The notes under the pieces: model-generated
The model's database searches: none
What the model saw: the letters and a program-made list of their open reading frames with translations, nothing else
What the model was told of the DNA's origin: nothing
Made by a program: the position numbers and the translations under genes
Part shown: positions 23,096 to 34,441 of the stretch, piece after piece
Layout of the letters: each line of letters starts with the position of its first letter
How positions within the stretch are numbered: position 1 is the first letter of the stretch
Source: Sabellastarte sp. h YS-2021
Lineage: Eukaryota; Annelida; Polychaeta; Sabellida; Sabellidae
Assembly (NCBI GenBank): GCA_964017235.1
Contig: OZ024930.1
Coordinates: forward strand, 151,094,221 to 151,158,220
Length of the DNA: 64,000 nt
Direction: 5' to 3'

Positions 23096-25610
23096 TAGAG
23101 TGGCCTGAGATGTATGAACTGTCTTCTCCTGTGACAGAGGCTACAGAAGGTGGGTTGAAACTCGTGCTAGGACTGATGGTGAAATTAAACCTTCTTGAAG
23201 TTCCCGGTTGTTGATCAACAACAACTAAGTATGGAGTCTGCTGTCCTCTGGGCTGCTGTTGTCCTCTTGACACCACTTGACACCAAGATGGTTTCCAGGT
23301 GGATGGAGCCATGGTCGGGATCAAGAGTTGTGGAGGGTCTGTGAAACATCAAATATGTTTGATATTTTGCCAACCCACCACGACTAGCAGGGAAATCACA
23401 ACCGATCCCAGATGGACTGTATACATTGTTTCAGACCCTTGAAAATTCCATAGTTACTGACAAGACGGCTCCAGCGGAACACCCCCACAAAAGTGCTCAT
23501 AAGTGAACATAAGATTTTGTTCTAGATCTTGGTGTTTTTTGTTGTTTTTTTTGTTTTTTGTTTTTTTAAGATAGACTTAATTATGATTTATCAGTCTTCA
23601 ATAAATTGAACTTGCTGATCTGAAAACCTAGTATGTGTATTTTACTTACCTTTTTAGGGACTACACTAATTACTGACCAATTCAGTTGTTACACATATTT
23701 AGTAAAATATCAGGAAATATGTGTATTTCCTGGTTCCACATGTACAATGCAAATACAAACACGGGTAGTTCTGAAAAAGAAAGACTTTGTTCTCTATGAA
23801 CTCTTTAATAATATAAATGCTCTCTGTATGTATGAATATAATAATTTAATTATGAACAGGAAAATGTATGAAGAGACACCTGACAACAGTTTACATACAT
23901 GAATAACTCGCGCAGACATGTGCATGCTACAGGATACAGAAAAACACTTTTGCACATATAGAAGCCTGGTCATGCCATCCTAACTTAATTCAACACTATT
24001 CCACAAACTTATCACATAATTAAACTTTTCAAGTGCATAAACATATACGGGTTCATATTTCTGTAAATAATTTTTTGAACAAATGCGACAAACCCCAAAT
24101 TTATACGTGATGTGAAGAAAGTCTAAGAATTCAATTCTTCACATTACTTGCTTAAATTGTGAGAAATTATCACTCAGTATACACTGTACCTTAATGAGAC
24201 TCGTATTTTTGCATTATATATTACTCTTTACTTACAAAAAAAAAAAAAATATTTTTAACATAATGTATTTATCACAGATAAAGTTATCCAAAAAAGGTGA
24301 TATATAAATAGCATTGTCATTGAACTAGTTTTGTTGGATGACAGTTAATAGCTGATAGTAACCCACTCTTGGCAAAAGTCAGATAAAAATAATAGTCAAA
24401 ATTTCTGAGAGAAACAAATTTAAACTACACTTTCTTTTTGCTTAAGCAAACCATCCCATATTTAAGTGGAAAATCTGCAAGATGTGTACATTACAGAGGA
24501 TCATTTTGTACTGATTTCAAAGATCTTGTAATTCTGACTCCAACTGATCAATAATCAAAGTTATGGGTTGGTATGTTCTACTTGTAGAACTCACTGAATT
24601 AACCTCCACCGCAAAATAAATCGTTCAAAAAACAAACTTTGGATCAATATAAACAATTTTACTGCTGAAGTTGTGTAAGAAATTTTGACCAACATAATTT
24701 CTTGAAAAATAACAACTTTGGTTGTATGACCTTGTAAAAGATCATACAAGTTAGAAATTTTCCGAGACCATTTATAGAACTTCGCAAGATCTGATTAAGT
24801 TATTATGAAGGAGCCAGTGTATTATAAGTGTCCTGCCTTTTGCACAACACTTGAATATAACAACTTCTGTGCATGATTGTTTTATCTAACATTTCAAAAT
24901 GAGTATTTACTTTGTCATTTGTCACATCAATGAGCAAATTGTTGCATAACTCACAATTAATGGCTTACAGGTTGTTGTTTTTTTATGAATGTTTGACTTT
25001 AATTAAATTTAAAACAATGCCAATTTGAAACAAATGATTATTATAAAAAAGAAAACATGCACCACAGGTATTTAGAAATGAACTATTTTCAAAATTAATT
25101 TTAAATTCCCATGTTCGATTCATTTATAGAAAAGCACATATCCCACAATGCATCAATAGAAACATTGCACAGTTTTACAGTCCAACTTCTAACCAAGTTT
25201 CTAATCTACTTTTTCTCCCTTATTTATCAATTCCATGGAATATACTGTTTTGCAACAGTTCCTGGTACTACAGTTAAATGTCTGTGAATAATGATGAGGC
25301 TCGAATTTATTTTGTTTTATGACACCTAGTATCGTCTATAAAACTTTTATGTGGGAGTTTCAGACATCAGTACACCAATTCACATCAAACTGCCACAAAC
25401 AAGAAGGAATGCTTGTCAGAAAACAATTGCCCTAAATAAATAAATCACACACAATTTCAATTGATACATATAATATTTTATAATAACTTACGACTAGTAG
25501 GGCACTGATGTGATTCTTTATTTGGCTTTAACACATAAATTCCCGAGGATTTGCCAGTGCCACTATTTGCACTTCCCATGACTTACACAGATGCCTATAA
25601 AGGGCCATTG
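23096..25610. other. AT-rich 3' flank of the CHD-class gene
   Basis: No convincing coding sequence, tRNA or repeat structure apart from homopolymer runs at 23535-23570 and 24236-24250. Part of it, directly below 25611, should be the 3' UTR of the minus-strand host gene. Confidence 0.5.
25517..25522 (-). terminator. Candidate poly(A) signal of the CHD-class gene
   Basis: AATAAA on the minus strand, about 90 bases after the stop codon. Other AATAAA sites lie further downstream, so the UTR may be longer. Confidence 0.4.
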
Positions 25611-26477
25611 CTATGAGGGTTCACTATCATTACTCAATTCATCGTCTGTGCGATCACTTTTCCTTGAGAGATCCTGTACGAGTCCTTCCTGTGGACTTTC
25701 TGTCTTCAGTAGCTTCCTATTGGGTGAGCCTTGCTCCACCCCTGAGGGTTTAAGTGACAGGTCTTGTGGACAGTCCTGTGAGCCGCTTGGTTCTGCAGCT
25801 TTCTGCAACACAGGTTTGGCAGGGATGGTTGCGAGTGCTGGAAGCTTAGATTTGACTTTCTCTGAGTGTCGGGAGGGTGTACCTTTCTTTCTGCGGCCAC
25901 TGCTTGCTTCTGCTGATGTCGCCGTGGCAACAGAGGGGATTTTAGGCACTTTTGTTGCTAATTTTGCTTGCTTGTCGCCAGTTTTGACCTCTTCTTCCGA
26001 GTCTAAGTTGGTCCCATTTACCATTGCAGCCTGCTGGGCTTGTATCTGTGCAGCAAGGGCTGCATACTGTGAGTTTGCTGAGGCGTTAGCAAGGCTTTGT
26101 GCATAGAGCTGACTCATCATCAACTGGCTGTACATCTGGTTGTAAGCCGCTGCCTGTGCTGCCCCAAGTTTTTCCTTGTCTCTTGATGTGATTTCACCCT
26201 CCTCTCGATCCTCCTCAGTGGTAGTGCTGCCACTTGGCAGCATTCCAAACTGTGCAAGTTGAGCTGCATACATTGGACTGAGGGCCTGAAGTGAGTTGAG
26301 TGCCATGGCTTTGCCTGACATGGCTCCCAACTGGCTCTGATAGGACTGCTGTAACTGTGTGTAGTACTCGGTGAGTGCTGTCGGATTAATGGACCGTGCA
26401 CTTGAGTTAGGCTTTCGCCCACGCCCACCTTCCCGTGGTGCAAGGATACGGTGCTGCATGTCTTCTGGCAGGATTCC
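25611..26477 (-). CDS. CHD6-9/Kismet-class remodeller, last exon
   Basis: 288 codons plus stop, starting after an acceptor (TTGCAG) in phase 0 at GILPEDMQHRIL. This matches the segment after the second BRK domain in CHD7-type proteins. An AT-hook-like GGRGRKP follows, then a Q/A/Y-rich low-complexity region (YTQLQQSYQSQLG, AQIQAQQAA) and Ser/Lys-rich stretches. PQDLSLK fits the CtBP-binding consensus PxDLSxK, and a second, weaker VQDLSRK lies 30 residues on. The protein ends DELSNDSEPS. It is likely nuclear. The Q-rich antisense ORF on the plus strand is a shadow. Confidence 0.88.
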   Translation of the reverse strand, partial: GILPEDMQHRILAPREGGRGRKPNSSARSINPTALTEYYTQLQQSYQSQLGAMSGKAMALNSLQALSPMYAAQLAQFGMLPSGSTTTEEDREEGEITSRDKEKLGAAQAAAYNQMYSQLMMSQLYAQSLANASANSQYAALAAQIQAQQAAMVNGTNLDSEEEVKTGDKQAKLATKVPKIPSVATATSAEASSGRRKKGTPSRHSEKVKSKLPALATIPAKPVLQKAAEPSGSQDCPQDLSLKPSGVEQGSPNRKLLKTESPQEGLVQDLSRKSDRTDDELSNDSEPS

Positions 26478-26890
26478 CTGCAAGCACAAGTATGCTAGTT
26501 ACAGTGACATATCACAATGACTGCTTTCAGACATACTGGGATACAGTGTTGTATGATACAAAAAACTCTGTTTTAACTAAAGTAATGTGTTCTGAGTATC
26601 CAACAACAAATCAGAAATGCCGACGTCTAAAGAAACAAAAATTGGAAGCTTACTACAAATCATCTGGGTCAACCTTAACTGAAGTACCTGTAGAGTATCA
26701 TTGGAAAACTAAAAGACGACCATAATGCAACATTGAGAAAAGCAGACATTTTGAGATGGCACTCAATTATTTAGATCAACTGGCAAACAAGACTTTAGTC
26801 GATGTACATTTTAACGTTGGTGAGACACTACATGGAAAACAACATTGTGATGGCAGCACTGGGAACACTAGACCAATTAATAGGGCTCAC
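26478..26890 (-). other. Last intron of the CHD-class gene
   Basis: Bounded by GTGAGC (donor after AAAGCAAAG, 26891) and TTGCAG (acceptor, 26478-26483). No repeat or ORF recognised. Confidence 0.75.
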
Positions 26891-27130
26891 CTTTGCTTTG
26901 ATTATGTGTGCCCACTTGGGGTCCACATCAAATGTGGGGTTTCTCTCCAGCCACTGTAGCAGGTGCTTGAGGGGTGGGGCTTTAGCTCCAGTGATGCGTT
27001 TCCCAGTCTCCTTATTCACCACCCATACGTTTTCCTCGCCTGTAAGACTATGTACATCTAGTTTGCTTGGATCCAGTCGACCACGCCGGTAACGCTTGTG
27101 TGGTAAACCAAACTCAATTAGATGCGAGTC
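26891..27130 (-). CDS. CHD6-9/Kismet-class remodeller, exon with second BRK domain
   Basis: 80 codons, phase 0 at both ends. DSHLIEFGLPHKRYRRGRLD leads into DPSKLDVHSLTGEENVWVVN and the BRK core (VVNKETGKRITGAKAPPL, LLQWLERNPTFDVDPKW). BRK domains are small folds found in CHD6-9/Kismet and BRM-type remodellers. The spacing and the PSKLD-LTGEE-VN signature are those of the CHD6-9 subfamily's second BRK. Confidence 0.92.
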
Positions 27131-27398
27131 CTGGAACAAAATGAGGTATATAATTGACAGAAAAGCATGTGTTTGTAACCAAACCCAATGATGTAGGGTT
27201 AAATTTGGTTGTTATGCATCCTTTTCAACAACAAAGCTGTTACACATTATTGAATTTTTCACAACCCTAGTGACCCCAAAATTTTTGACCTACAGCCCTC
27301 AAAGGACTTCAACCCATGTATTTTTTTTTTTTTTTAACTCAGTGAACATGATGCTGCATATTGAATCTTGAGAGTAGTTTCCCTATGGTTTATCATAC
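27131..27398 (-). other. Short intron of the CHD-class gene
   Basis: Donor GTATGA after ACTGAG (27399), acceptor TTCCAG before GACTCG (27131-27136). It contains a 15-T homopolymer. Nothing else seen. Confidence 0.75.
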
Positions 27399-27544
27399 CT
27401 CAGTTTCCTCCTCCTCAGTGTCAGGTCGGGCCACTATCCAGCCCGGATGATCCTCTAACCACTTGTTGACATCTCTGGCCAGAGGAGCTTTGTCACCAAT
27501 TAAAACACTGCCGTCCTCTGTGTTGATCATAGGCACATGCATGT
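27399..27544 (-). CDS. CHD6-9/Kismet-class remodeller, exon with first BRK domain
   Basis: 146 bases: two bases completing a split Asp codon, then 48 codons. Reads MHVPMINTEDGSVLIGDKAP, VNKWLEDHPGWIVARPD and an acidic EEEET end. It aligns with the first BRK of CHD7-type proteins (vPvINLEDGtrLvGeDAP...WLk.HP). The phase matches the donor of the 44518-44742 exon, 17 kb away. Confidence 0.92.
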
Positions 27545-28293
27545 CTGCAATGTCAATACACAAGATTATATGTAACACCATGCAAAATTAATGAAGAAAG
27601 GTCTGAAACGATACAATAAAGGGGTCTGAAGTGCTGTGAACAGGTCTGAAAAGCAATATATTCATGGCACTAAAACACAGTATCTTCCCCTAAAACATAA
27701 TTAACAGGTCTGAAAACTTGCATAATTAATGAATCTGAAATATAATATCATGGATCTTCTATTATTCGACCTTCTAATATCTAATTCTTCAAAATTATTA
27801 AATAATTTCCACTATCCCAAATATGTAACTAGAGATTGCATCTCGACGCAGTGTATCCCCGGACGGGACATGGTTGAAGTGTGACATACAGAGTATTATG
27901 TCAAATCTGACCCCACCAAAAGATTCGGGGCATATGATTTCCTAGAAGTTGTCTTCACATCGAAAACCTCTTACCATCCCAAGCCTCTATGACCAATAAT
28001 AAGCGAGTTATAAGCACTTTTAGGTTTGACTATCCTCGTTTGACCTTGAAGGAGGGGTCCAAGGTCAAATCTGACCACACCAAAAGATTCCCAGCCCATG
28101 ATTTCCTGTAGGTTGGCTTCACATACCAAGCCTCTAGGACCAATAATAAGGGAGATATAAGCACTTTTAGGTTTGGCTATCCTCGTTTGACCTTGAAGGA
28201 GGGGTCCAAGGTCAAATCTGAACACATCAAAGATTCCCACCCCATGATTTCCTATTGGTTGACCTCACATACCAAGCCTCTAGGACCAATAAT
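27545..28293. repeat. Intron start, then ~145-base satellite units flanking element E
   Basis: From about 27940 two to three units of the same satellite as 45600-47520 (GACCTTGAAGGAGGGGTC, CAATAATAAG, AGTTATAAGCACTTTTA). Element E is inserted in a unit at CCAATAAT. 27545-27900 is unique AT-rich intron. Confidence 0.8.
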
Positions 28294-28485
28294 ATTGCAA
28301 ATTTAATAAGTAAATTAAATTTTTATAAGTTAATACCCTATCCAACAATTGCTAAACCGGTCGGCGCAGAAAAAGACGTCCTGTGTTACCACTGGCTGGC
28401 CGGTCCGTAGTACTGTGCACTCCCCAGATGGCGCCTCGTACTTCCTTCCTGTCTAGACTACCTGACGTCATAGCATCTTTTTCGT
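28294..28485 (-). repeat. Element E right inverted terminal repeat
   Basis: Tip ATTGCAAATTTAATAAG to CATCTTTTTCGT; contains TGACGTCA (near 28463). A deletion removes the CGCCAAACG arm (GGCGCAGAAAAAGACGTC). Confidence 0.88.
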
Positions 28486-28545
28486 TGTCTAAACCTAGTA
28501 AGACCCCTAGTAAGCTGATAGCGGGGTCGGTGGGAGGGTCTTGTG

Positions 28546-28641
28546 TGTCCATTGGACAGGGTATTAACTTATAAAAATTTAATTTACTTATTAAATTTGC
28601 AATTTTATTGCGTTAATACATCCTATCCAATGGACAATTGC
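28546..28641 (-). repeat. Element E internal complementary region
   Basis: Right-tip complement to 28603, TTT (28604-28606), left-tip complement from 28607. Same layout as in C and H, despite decay of the ORFs. Confidence 0.9.
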
Positions 28642-28839
28642 TGAATAACTACCGCTTGGTCGGCGGGTAAGTTACTAGGGACTTATGTGAACTCACAAGT
28701 AATAGCAAATTTTAACCTACGGTCTAGGCTGACTTCGTCAGGAGACCTATAGGTCCAGGCCTGGGTTGACTTTAAGGTCAGGAAACCCTGCAAGGCCATG
28801 GTTGGTTGCCGGCAGCCGGGGCTATACCGCCGTCGCCCG

Positions 28840-28876
<37 letters not shown>

Positions 28877-28882
28877 TTTTTT
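28840..28882 (-). other. Expanded polypurine tract of element E
   Basis: Minus strand: A6 followed by 37 G. Longest such run in the window; the length may be uncertain from sequencing. Confidence 0.55.
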
Positions 28883-29015
28883 GGCAGACCTGCTCTGAGG
28901 TAGGGGAAGAGAGGGATGAGTTCAGTCCCAGAATGCAAATAAACCTCCTGAAGGAAGCACGCCACACTTAATTCTTATGTACATGAAGAACTGTTATGCA
29001 CATATACAAATCTCC

Positions 29016-30345
29016 TCAATCTAAGGGCCACTTGTGGATCTGCTGAGCAGCCACTACCGAGCCCAATTGGTAAAGCTCTGAATCAGCCCAAGCCCCACCC
29101 TTCATATAGAACTGTGTGAAGGTATTGTGACTTCAGTGGCAGGCTGACAAGATTCGATCTAAGGAGACTCCCGACTGGAAGACCTTAGAAGCAGCAAAGG
29201 CCCTGACATCATGGGCTTTAACCTGATGTTAAATGTGGGTCTCCTGGTCAGAGAGCTCATAACATAGGATCACAGTTTGCTTGATCCAAGAGGCGATAGT
29301 GGCAGGTGAGATGTCTTTGTTGAAACCTTTCTTAAAGGAGACAAAAACCACCTCCTTATTCTGCCTGATGTCTGAGGTCCTGTCCCAATAGTAGCACAAT
29401 GCTCTGACCGGACAGAGGGACCTGTCAGACTTGAGGGATCTATCCAGAGTCGTGGCCCGAGCTGTTATAACCCCAGGGGCCACACTTGAAACTCTATGGC
29501 CAGCTGATTATAAGATAGAAAGCTGGGTGATGGATACAGGGACACCTTTGACCAATCGGATTGATGTCCAATATATCAGTTTTGCCAGGCATGAATCTCA
29601 CTTTTGCACTTGCCCGACCCAAGGGCCAAGAGGAATACCGTCTTGAAGGTCAAATGCTTCAAGGGGGCCTCCTTGATTGGATCAAATGGAGTCTTAGCTG
29701 GTGCACGGCCAGTGAGGAGTTCCAGGAGGGTATGCCACTCCTGCCTTTGGGTCTGTCTCTGAGGAAACTATACAGGAGACGAGCGAGATTTTCGTCCATA
29801 CTGATGTTGAAGGGTGAATTTCCCAGTTTATCAACAATGGGTGACCTATAACCATCAATGGTGCTGGGCTGTTTGCCAAGCATGTATCTCACTTCTACGC
29901 TTGCCCGAACCCAGGGCCAAGAGGAAAACTGCCTTGAAGGTCAAATGCTTCAAGGAGGCCTTTAATTGGTTCAAAATGAACCTTGTCAGCTGGTGCAAAA
30001 ACCAGGGAGAGGTTCCAGGAGGGGGTTCCCCTCCGGCCTTTGGGTCTGTCTCAGTGGAAGCTATCCAGGAGACGAGTGAGATTTTCATCCTTACTAACAT
30101 TGATGGGCAAATTTTCCAGACTATCAGCAATGGCTGACCTGTGACCATCAATGGTACTGGGCTGCAACTTCCTGTCCTGAAACAGGTACCTAAGGAAGTC
30201 AGCAACTGACTTCACAGGTGGTGCCCGAAGTCCACCTGATGAATGATACATCACTTGGTAAAAAAGATCCATTTGCCTCATAGACTGATCTGATTGACCC
30301 CCCTTTGAGGAGCCTCAATTCTTGCTGCCACTGCCTCAGACAAGT
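29016..30345 (-). pseudogene. Element E tyrosine recombinase remnant with internal duplication
   Basis: YR fragments in several frames: IRQNKEVVFVSFKKGFNKDI, SPATIASWIKQTVILCYELS near the C-terminus, GKRRSEIHAW, TIDGYRS. A block of about 290 bases (GKRRSE back to TIDGYRS) occurs twice in tandem (about 29587-29876 and 29877-30165) with many differences between copies, so the duplication is old. The HxxR region is disrupted. Confidence 0.85.
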
Positions 30346-32090
30346 CCTGCTCCTCGATTGCTGAGGCTCTAGGAGCCCTGCATGGAGATTAAGATTTGTC
30401 AGATTTCTTTGAGGAATCTGATCGAATGGCTGTGAACAGGCTGGGCAGAGCTCAGCGGGATGTGGCTGGACATGGCCACTAGATCCCAAAACCAAGGCAT
30501 GTTGGGCCACCCCGGAGCAATCAGAATGATTCTCTTACATGGGGAGTCTTCAACTCCTCCACCACTTTGCCCAATATGGCTGATGGTCAGAAGGTGTATG
30601 CTTTTAGATCCTACCATGGCCGACTGAGCACATCCACTGCTGTGGCCAGGGGATCCGGTACCGGTGACACAAAACAGAGGCGACTTGTTGTTGAACCTCG
30701 TGGCAAATAAGTCTATTTTGGGCCGGTGCCACCTACTGCATAGAGTGGAAGACCTCTGGAAGGAGAAACCACTGTTTGGATGGTCTGGCCTAGCCTGGAC
30801 AGCCTGTCTGCTACCACATTAGGCCGGCCTGGAATGTGTCGTGCTTTAGAGTCACTTGTTTCCTGGTACACCAGGTCAAGATTCTCCATAGTACGGCACA
30901 AAGTGGGCCCGACCTCATTCCTCCGTCCTTTATGTATGACACTACTGTGGTGTTGTCAGTTGCTACAAGTACTATCTTGTTTGAGCAAAGGTCTTAGAAC
31001 TCTTTAAAGTCAGAAAAACTGCTTAAAGTTCTAGATAGTTTATATACAACTTGCTTCCCGGAGGGGACCAGGTTGCTCTTGCAAAGTGCTCATCTAAGTG
31101 AGCGCCCCACCCTTCTATTGATGCGTCTGTAAATATTTGCAGAGCATGTTTTATTGGGTGTAATGGTTGGCCTGTAAGTGCATTGTTTTCCTTCAGCCAC
31201 CATTGTAAATGGGGGTGCAGGGACCTGGGGACTTGGATCACCTTTTCCAGTGATTCTGGTACCCTCCAGTTGTTTTTTGAGATGCCACTGTATGGGTCTC
31301 ATATGAAGTCTGCCTAGATTAACATGCTTTTCTGTAGATGTTAGTAACCTATCAAGGACATGAATTCCCGGACCGGGCAAGCCGGTAGGGATAGCAGTTT
31401 TAACAGTCTCTTGAAGGTTCTGTCACCAGTCCAGAGTCGGTCGGAACCGATCAGACCAGAAGCCGAACTGGTAGCCTACAAAGTCGAAGTCTTGTTTGGG
31501 CTCCAGCTCTGATTTCTCTAAGTTCCTCAGCCAACCCAGTTGCTGACACATTATTTACTAGTTCCTGTGTATGTTGGAGACAAGCCTGATGGGATCTGGC
31601 TCTCACCAACCAGTTGTCTAGGCACTGGTGGCTTCTTAAATCCTTGTGTATGGCCATCAATTTCACCTGCTTTGGTATCACGGTGAACTCCAAAGGTGCT
31701 GTGGACAAACCGAATGGCAGGGCCTTGAACTGGTATGCCCGACCTTGGATGTGAAATCTCAGGCATTTCCTGGATTGTTCTTGAATTGGTATATGGACGT
31801 AGGTATCCCTCTTCAACAGTTGTACTACCTAGGGTCCAGCCCCCAAGGCTTCCTACACGTTCCCAAAAGGGCTTAGTCTGGACCCTACAGGCAGACTGTG
31901 TGCCACATTTGGGACATTTGGTATTCTGACAAACATTTTCTGTCCCTCCGGACAGTGGTCCGGTCTGGTGACAATGATCCAGGTTAACAGTCTCTCTGTT
32001 CTTATTGTGGTCCGGTGGGGCTGACACAACTTTTCACATTAATAGACTCTTCGCCCTGGGCCAGCAGCCTGCAAGGTGCAGCATTTACAG
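30346..32090 (-). pseudogene. Element E RT/RNase H remnant
   Basis: Recognisable pieces with frameshifts: APGWPNMPWFWDLV (~30490), HIPGRPNVVADRLS (~30830), FTDASIEGWGAH (~31110), TATE-like and RPIQWHLKK (~31290), LPFGLSTAPLEFT (~31690), RDTYVHIPIQEQSRK (~31790). In the ORF1 frame side, CPKCG near 31900 is a leftover of the cysteine clusters. At 32091-32105 the ORF1 stop region survives as AAATGACAATTG, where the last base no longer fits CARYYA. Confidence 0.8.
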
Positions 32091-32105
32091 AGCAATTGTC
32101 ATTTG

Positions 32106-32417
32106 TGAGATGTCTGACCCCTGGCCGGACATGATGACAAAATTTATTACCTCTCCAGTCAAGTCCAGCACCGATAACAGGTTGTTGAGAGGTGTGATAA
32201 GGGAAGGTTGCCTGGCAGTAGCTTGGGACACTGTCATATCACCAAGACCACTGACCGGTCTAAGAATTCTCTGTAACCAAATAAACCTGAGGCAACTCTG
32301 TCCGGTACCCGGACTCCATACTCGGTACTTTACTGTAACTAGTAACTCTCTGTAACAAAAAACTAGCAGGCTGGGGTCATCAATGAATTTTGACAGCTAC
32401 TGGTCTATATTTAGCCA

Positions 32418-32451
<34 letters not shown>

Positions 32452-34110
32452 GTAACCAGTTGGGTTGAAGCACTGTACAGTAAGGACTGTGTAGCCAACA
32501 CCCTGTTAGTAGACTTTGTAACCCGTAGGTTGAAGCAAGTGTACAAGGCTGTGTATCCAGTACCAGCCGGTACACTCTGTAGCCAGTTGTTGAAGCAAGT
32601 GTACAAGGCTGTGTAGCCGGTACCAGCCGGTACACTCTGTAGCCAGTTGTTGAAGCAAGTGTACAAGGCTGTGTAGCCGGTACCAGCCGGTACACTCTGT
32701 AACCAGTTGTTGAAGCAAGTGTACAAGGCTGTGTAGCAAGTACCAGCCGGTACACTCTGTAACCAGTTATTTGAAGCAAGTGTACAGGGCTGTGTAGCCG
32801 GTACACTGTAACCAGTTGTTAAAGCTACTGTATAAGGCTGTGTAGCCGGTCGGTGCACTGTAGCCAGTTGTTGAAGTAACTGTACAAGGCTGTTTAGCCG
32901 GTAGTCGGTCGGTACATTCTGTAACCAATTGTTGAAGTAAATGTACTTACAACTATCTTGTGTTGAAATCAGCTGGCTGTAGGTTTCGCCATTAATCAAA
33001 GTATTTCTTATGAATGCACGTCTTATTGTAGATTTGACAGTTGCTGGGAAAGCCCTTGAGATCTATATATAGAAACAATTGTTGGTCGGTGTGTCACATA
33101 ACCAGTTTCCTGGTCGGAGGGACAACGTGATTGGCTGATTGGAGATGACGATCAGCTTCGTGACCTGGTCGGTGAATCACGTGACCAACTTCGGGGAAAA
33201 GCCCTCACTGGACGCGTTCTTTCTTTATATCACAGTAAACGTGAGCTGACTGGTCGCCTGTAGCAGAGAAGTCTGTACCAGTGTGCTGGAGGTGAATTTC
33301 AGGAACTAAAAACTGGAGTCACAGTAGACGTGAGTGCAAATAATGCACTTCCGATCCTCTTGTTCGGTGAATCACGTGATAAACTTCGTGACCTAGTCGG
33401 TGCACCACATGACCAGCTTCGTAATTTGGTAGAAAGGACACGCGATTGGCTGACTGGATATGACGTCAGAGGTCGCGTTCTTTTGTGCTGGCCGGTCGGC
33501 TGATGCTTTAAAATCAGAGAAGCCTGGACCGGTGCGCTCTGTAGATGTGTAGATGAAAATCCTTCTTCTTTTGTGATAAAACCAGTGAACTGGCCATCCA
33601 CAACCCCCACTACCGACAACAAAGCCGGGTCTGCAAGGGAGGGACTGATATCACCTTCTATTGTGAAGTCGGTTGAACTGGAGCTTGCCGGTCGACTAAT
33701 GCTTTACAGCAAAGATGTCTGGACCAGTGCGCTCTGAAGAAATCTGAAGAATGCATCTCTTGCTTCTGATGAAAAACACTGATTATACTCGAGCTAGGCT
33801 GGTGTGACTGATGCTATACAGCAGAGAAGTCAGTACCAGTGCGCTCTGAAGAAATCTGAAAAATGCATCTCTTGCCTGGGGAATTCCTTCCATTTACAGG
33901 GTTCAAAACTATGTAGACTGAAGTTCCCCGTGATTTTATTTGTACGTAGTACTAGAAAAGACATTTCTATGGTGACTGTAGCTGGAAGGGTGCAGAAGGT
34001 AAATTCAAACAAAGACACGGATAAAAATACCTGTAAGTAGTATATCCATAATTCCTCAATATTGTAGATCTGCCCCTAACAACACAATGGTTGAATGGGA
34101 GGAAACTAGC
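32106..34110 (-). pseudogene. Element E ORF1 remnant, invaded by a 60-base satellite
   Basis: No continuous gag frame. 33480-33860 repeats blocks like GGACCAGTGCGCTCTG that match the repeated ORF1 spacer of element G (about 42990-43160). 32520-32960 is a 60-base tandem array and 32420-32447 a poly(T). Weak support beyond those similarities. Confidence 0.55.
32520..32960. repeat. 60-base tandem array, ~7 copies
   Basis: Unit contains GTTGTTGAAGCAAGTGTACA, AGGCTGTGTAGCCGGTACCA and GCCGGTACACTCTGTA. First four copies are near identical; later ones shrink and diverge. It lies in the position of element E's ORF1. ORFs through it are repeat artefacts. Confidence 0.9.
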
Positions 34111-34113
34111 AAA

Positions 34114-34328
34114 ATTGCAAATTTAATAAGTAAATTAAATTTTTATAAGTTAATACCCTATCCAATGGACAATTGCTAATCCGGTCGGCGCAGACCGGCC
34201 CGCCAAACGTCAGAAAAAGACGTCCTGTGTCTCCAACGGCTAGGCCGGCCCAACACTGTGCACTCGCCAGATGGCGTGTCGTACTTCCTTCCTGTCTAGA
34301 CAGCGTGACGTCATAGCATCTTTTTCGT
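34114..34328 (+). repeat. F/G composite ITR at the F side
   Basis: Right-type AT-rich tip, then CCCGCCAAACG...AAAAAGACGTC and TGACGTCA...TCTTTTTCGTTTGGCGCG. It is the inverted partner of 43898-44086, and it doubles as promoter-like leader for F ORF1 (start 34442). Confidence 0.88.
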
Positions 34329-34441
34329 TTGGCGCGTGCCTGTGCACAAGGAATATTTTACAACAAGTGTTTTCTTCAGATTTTATTCAGACTTCCTAAT
34401 ATTTCATCGTTTATTTTACTTATATCTGCTTCAAGTACATC

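Larger units (their letters stand above)
28294..34110 (-). mobile_element. Decayed DIRS-like element E
   Basis: Minus-strand element with right ITR (28294-28485), ICR (28546-28641), G-run, YR, RT/RNase H and ORF1 remnants, all heavily mutated. No left ITR is found before the tip of the F/G composite at 34114. E is either truncated or interrupted there. It is older than B, C, G and H, judging by frameshifts throughout. Confidence 0.85.

Noticed and set aside
22983..23324. 113-codon minus-strand ORF as a gene or host exon
   Set aside because: Half of it lies in the AGGTCA/hairpin repeat, no splice sites or family resemblance were seen, and the composition is repeat-like.
25591..26106. 171-codon plus-strand ORF opposite the last CHD-class exon
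   Set aside because: Antisense shadow of a Ser/Ala/Gln-rich coding exon with clear homology and splice phase.
28840..28882. Long C-runs as pure assembly artefacts
   Set aside because: Exact lengths may be wrong, but the run with its adjoining T-run recurs at the same element position in seven copies, so the tract itself is real.
32397..32999. 200-codon minus-strand ORF with repeated QSVPAGT-type units
   Set aside because: It is the 60-base array read in frame (60 is divisible by 3), ending in poly(K) from a T-run; no start context or conservation.
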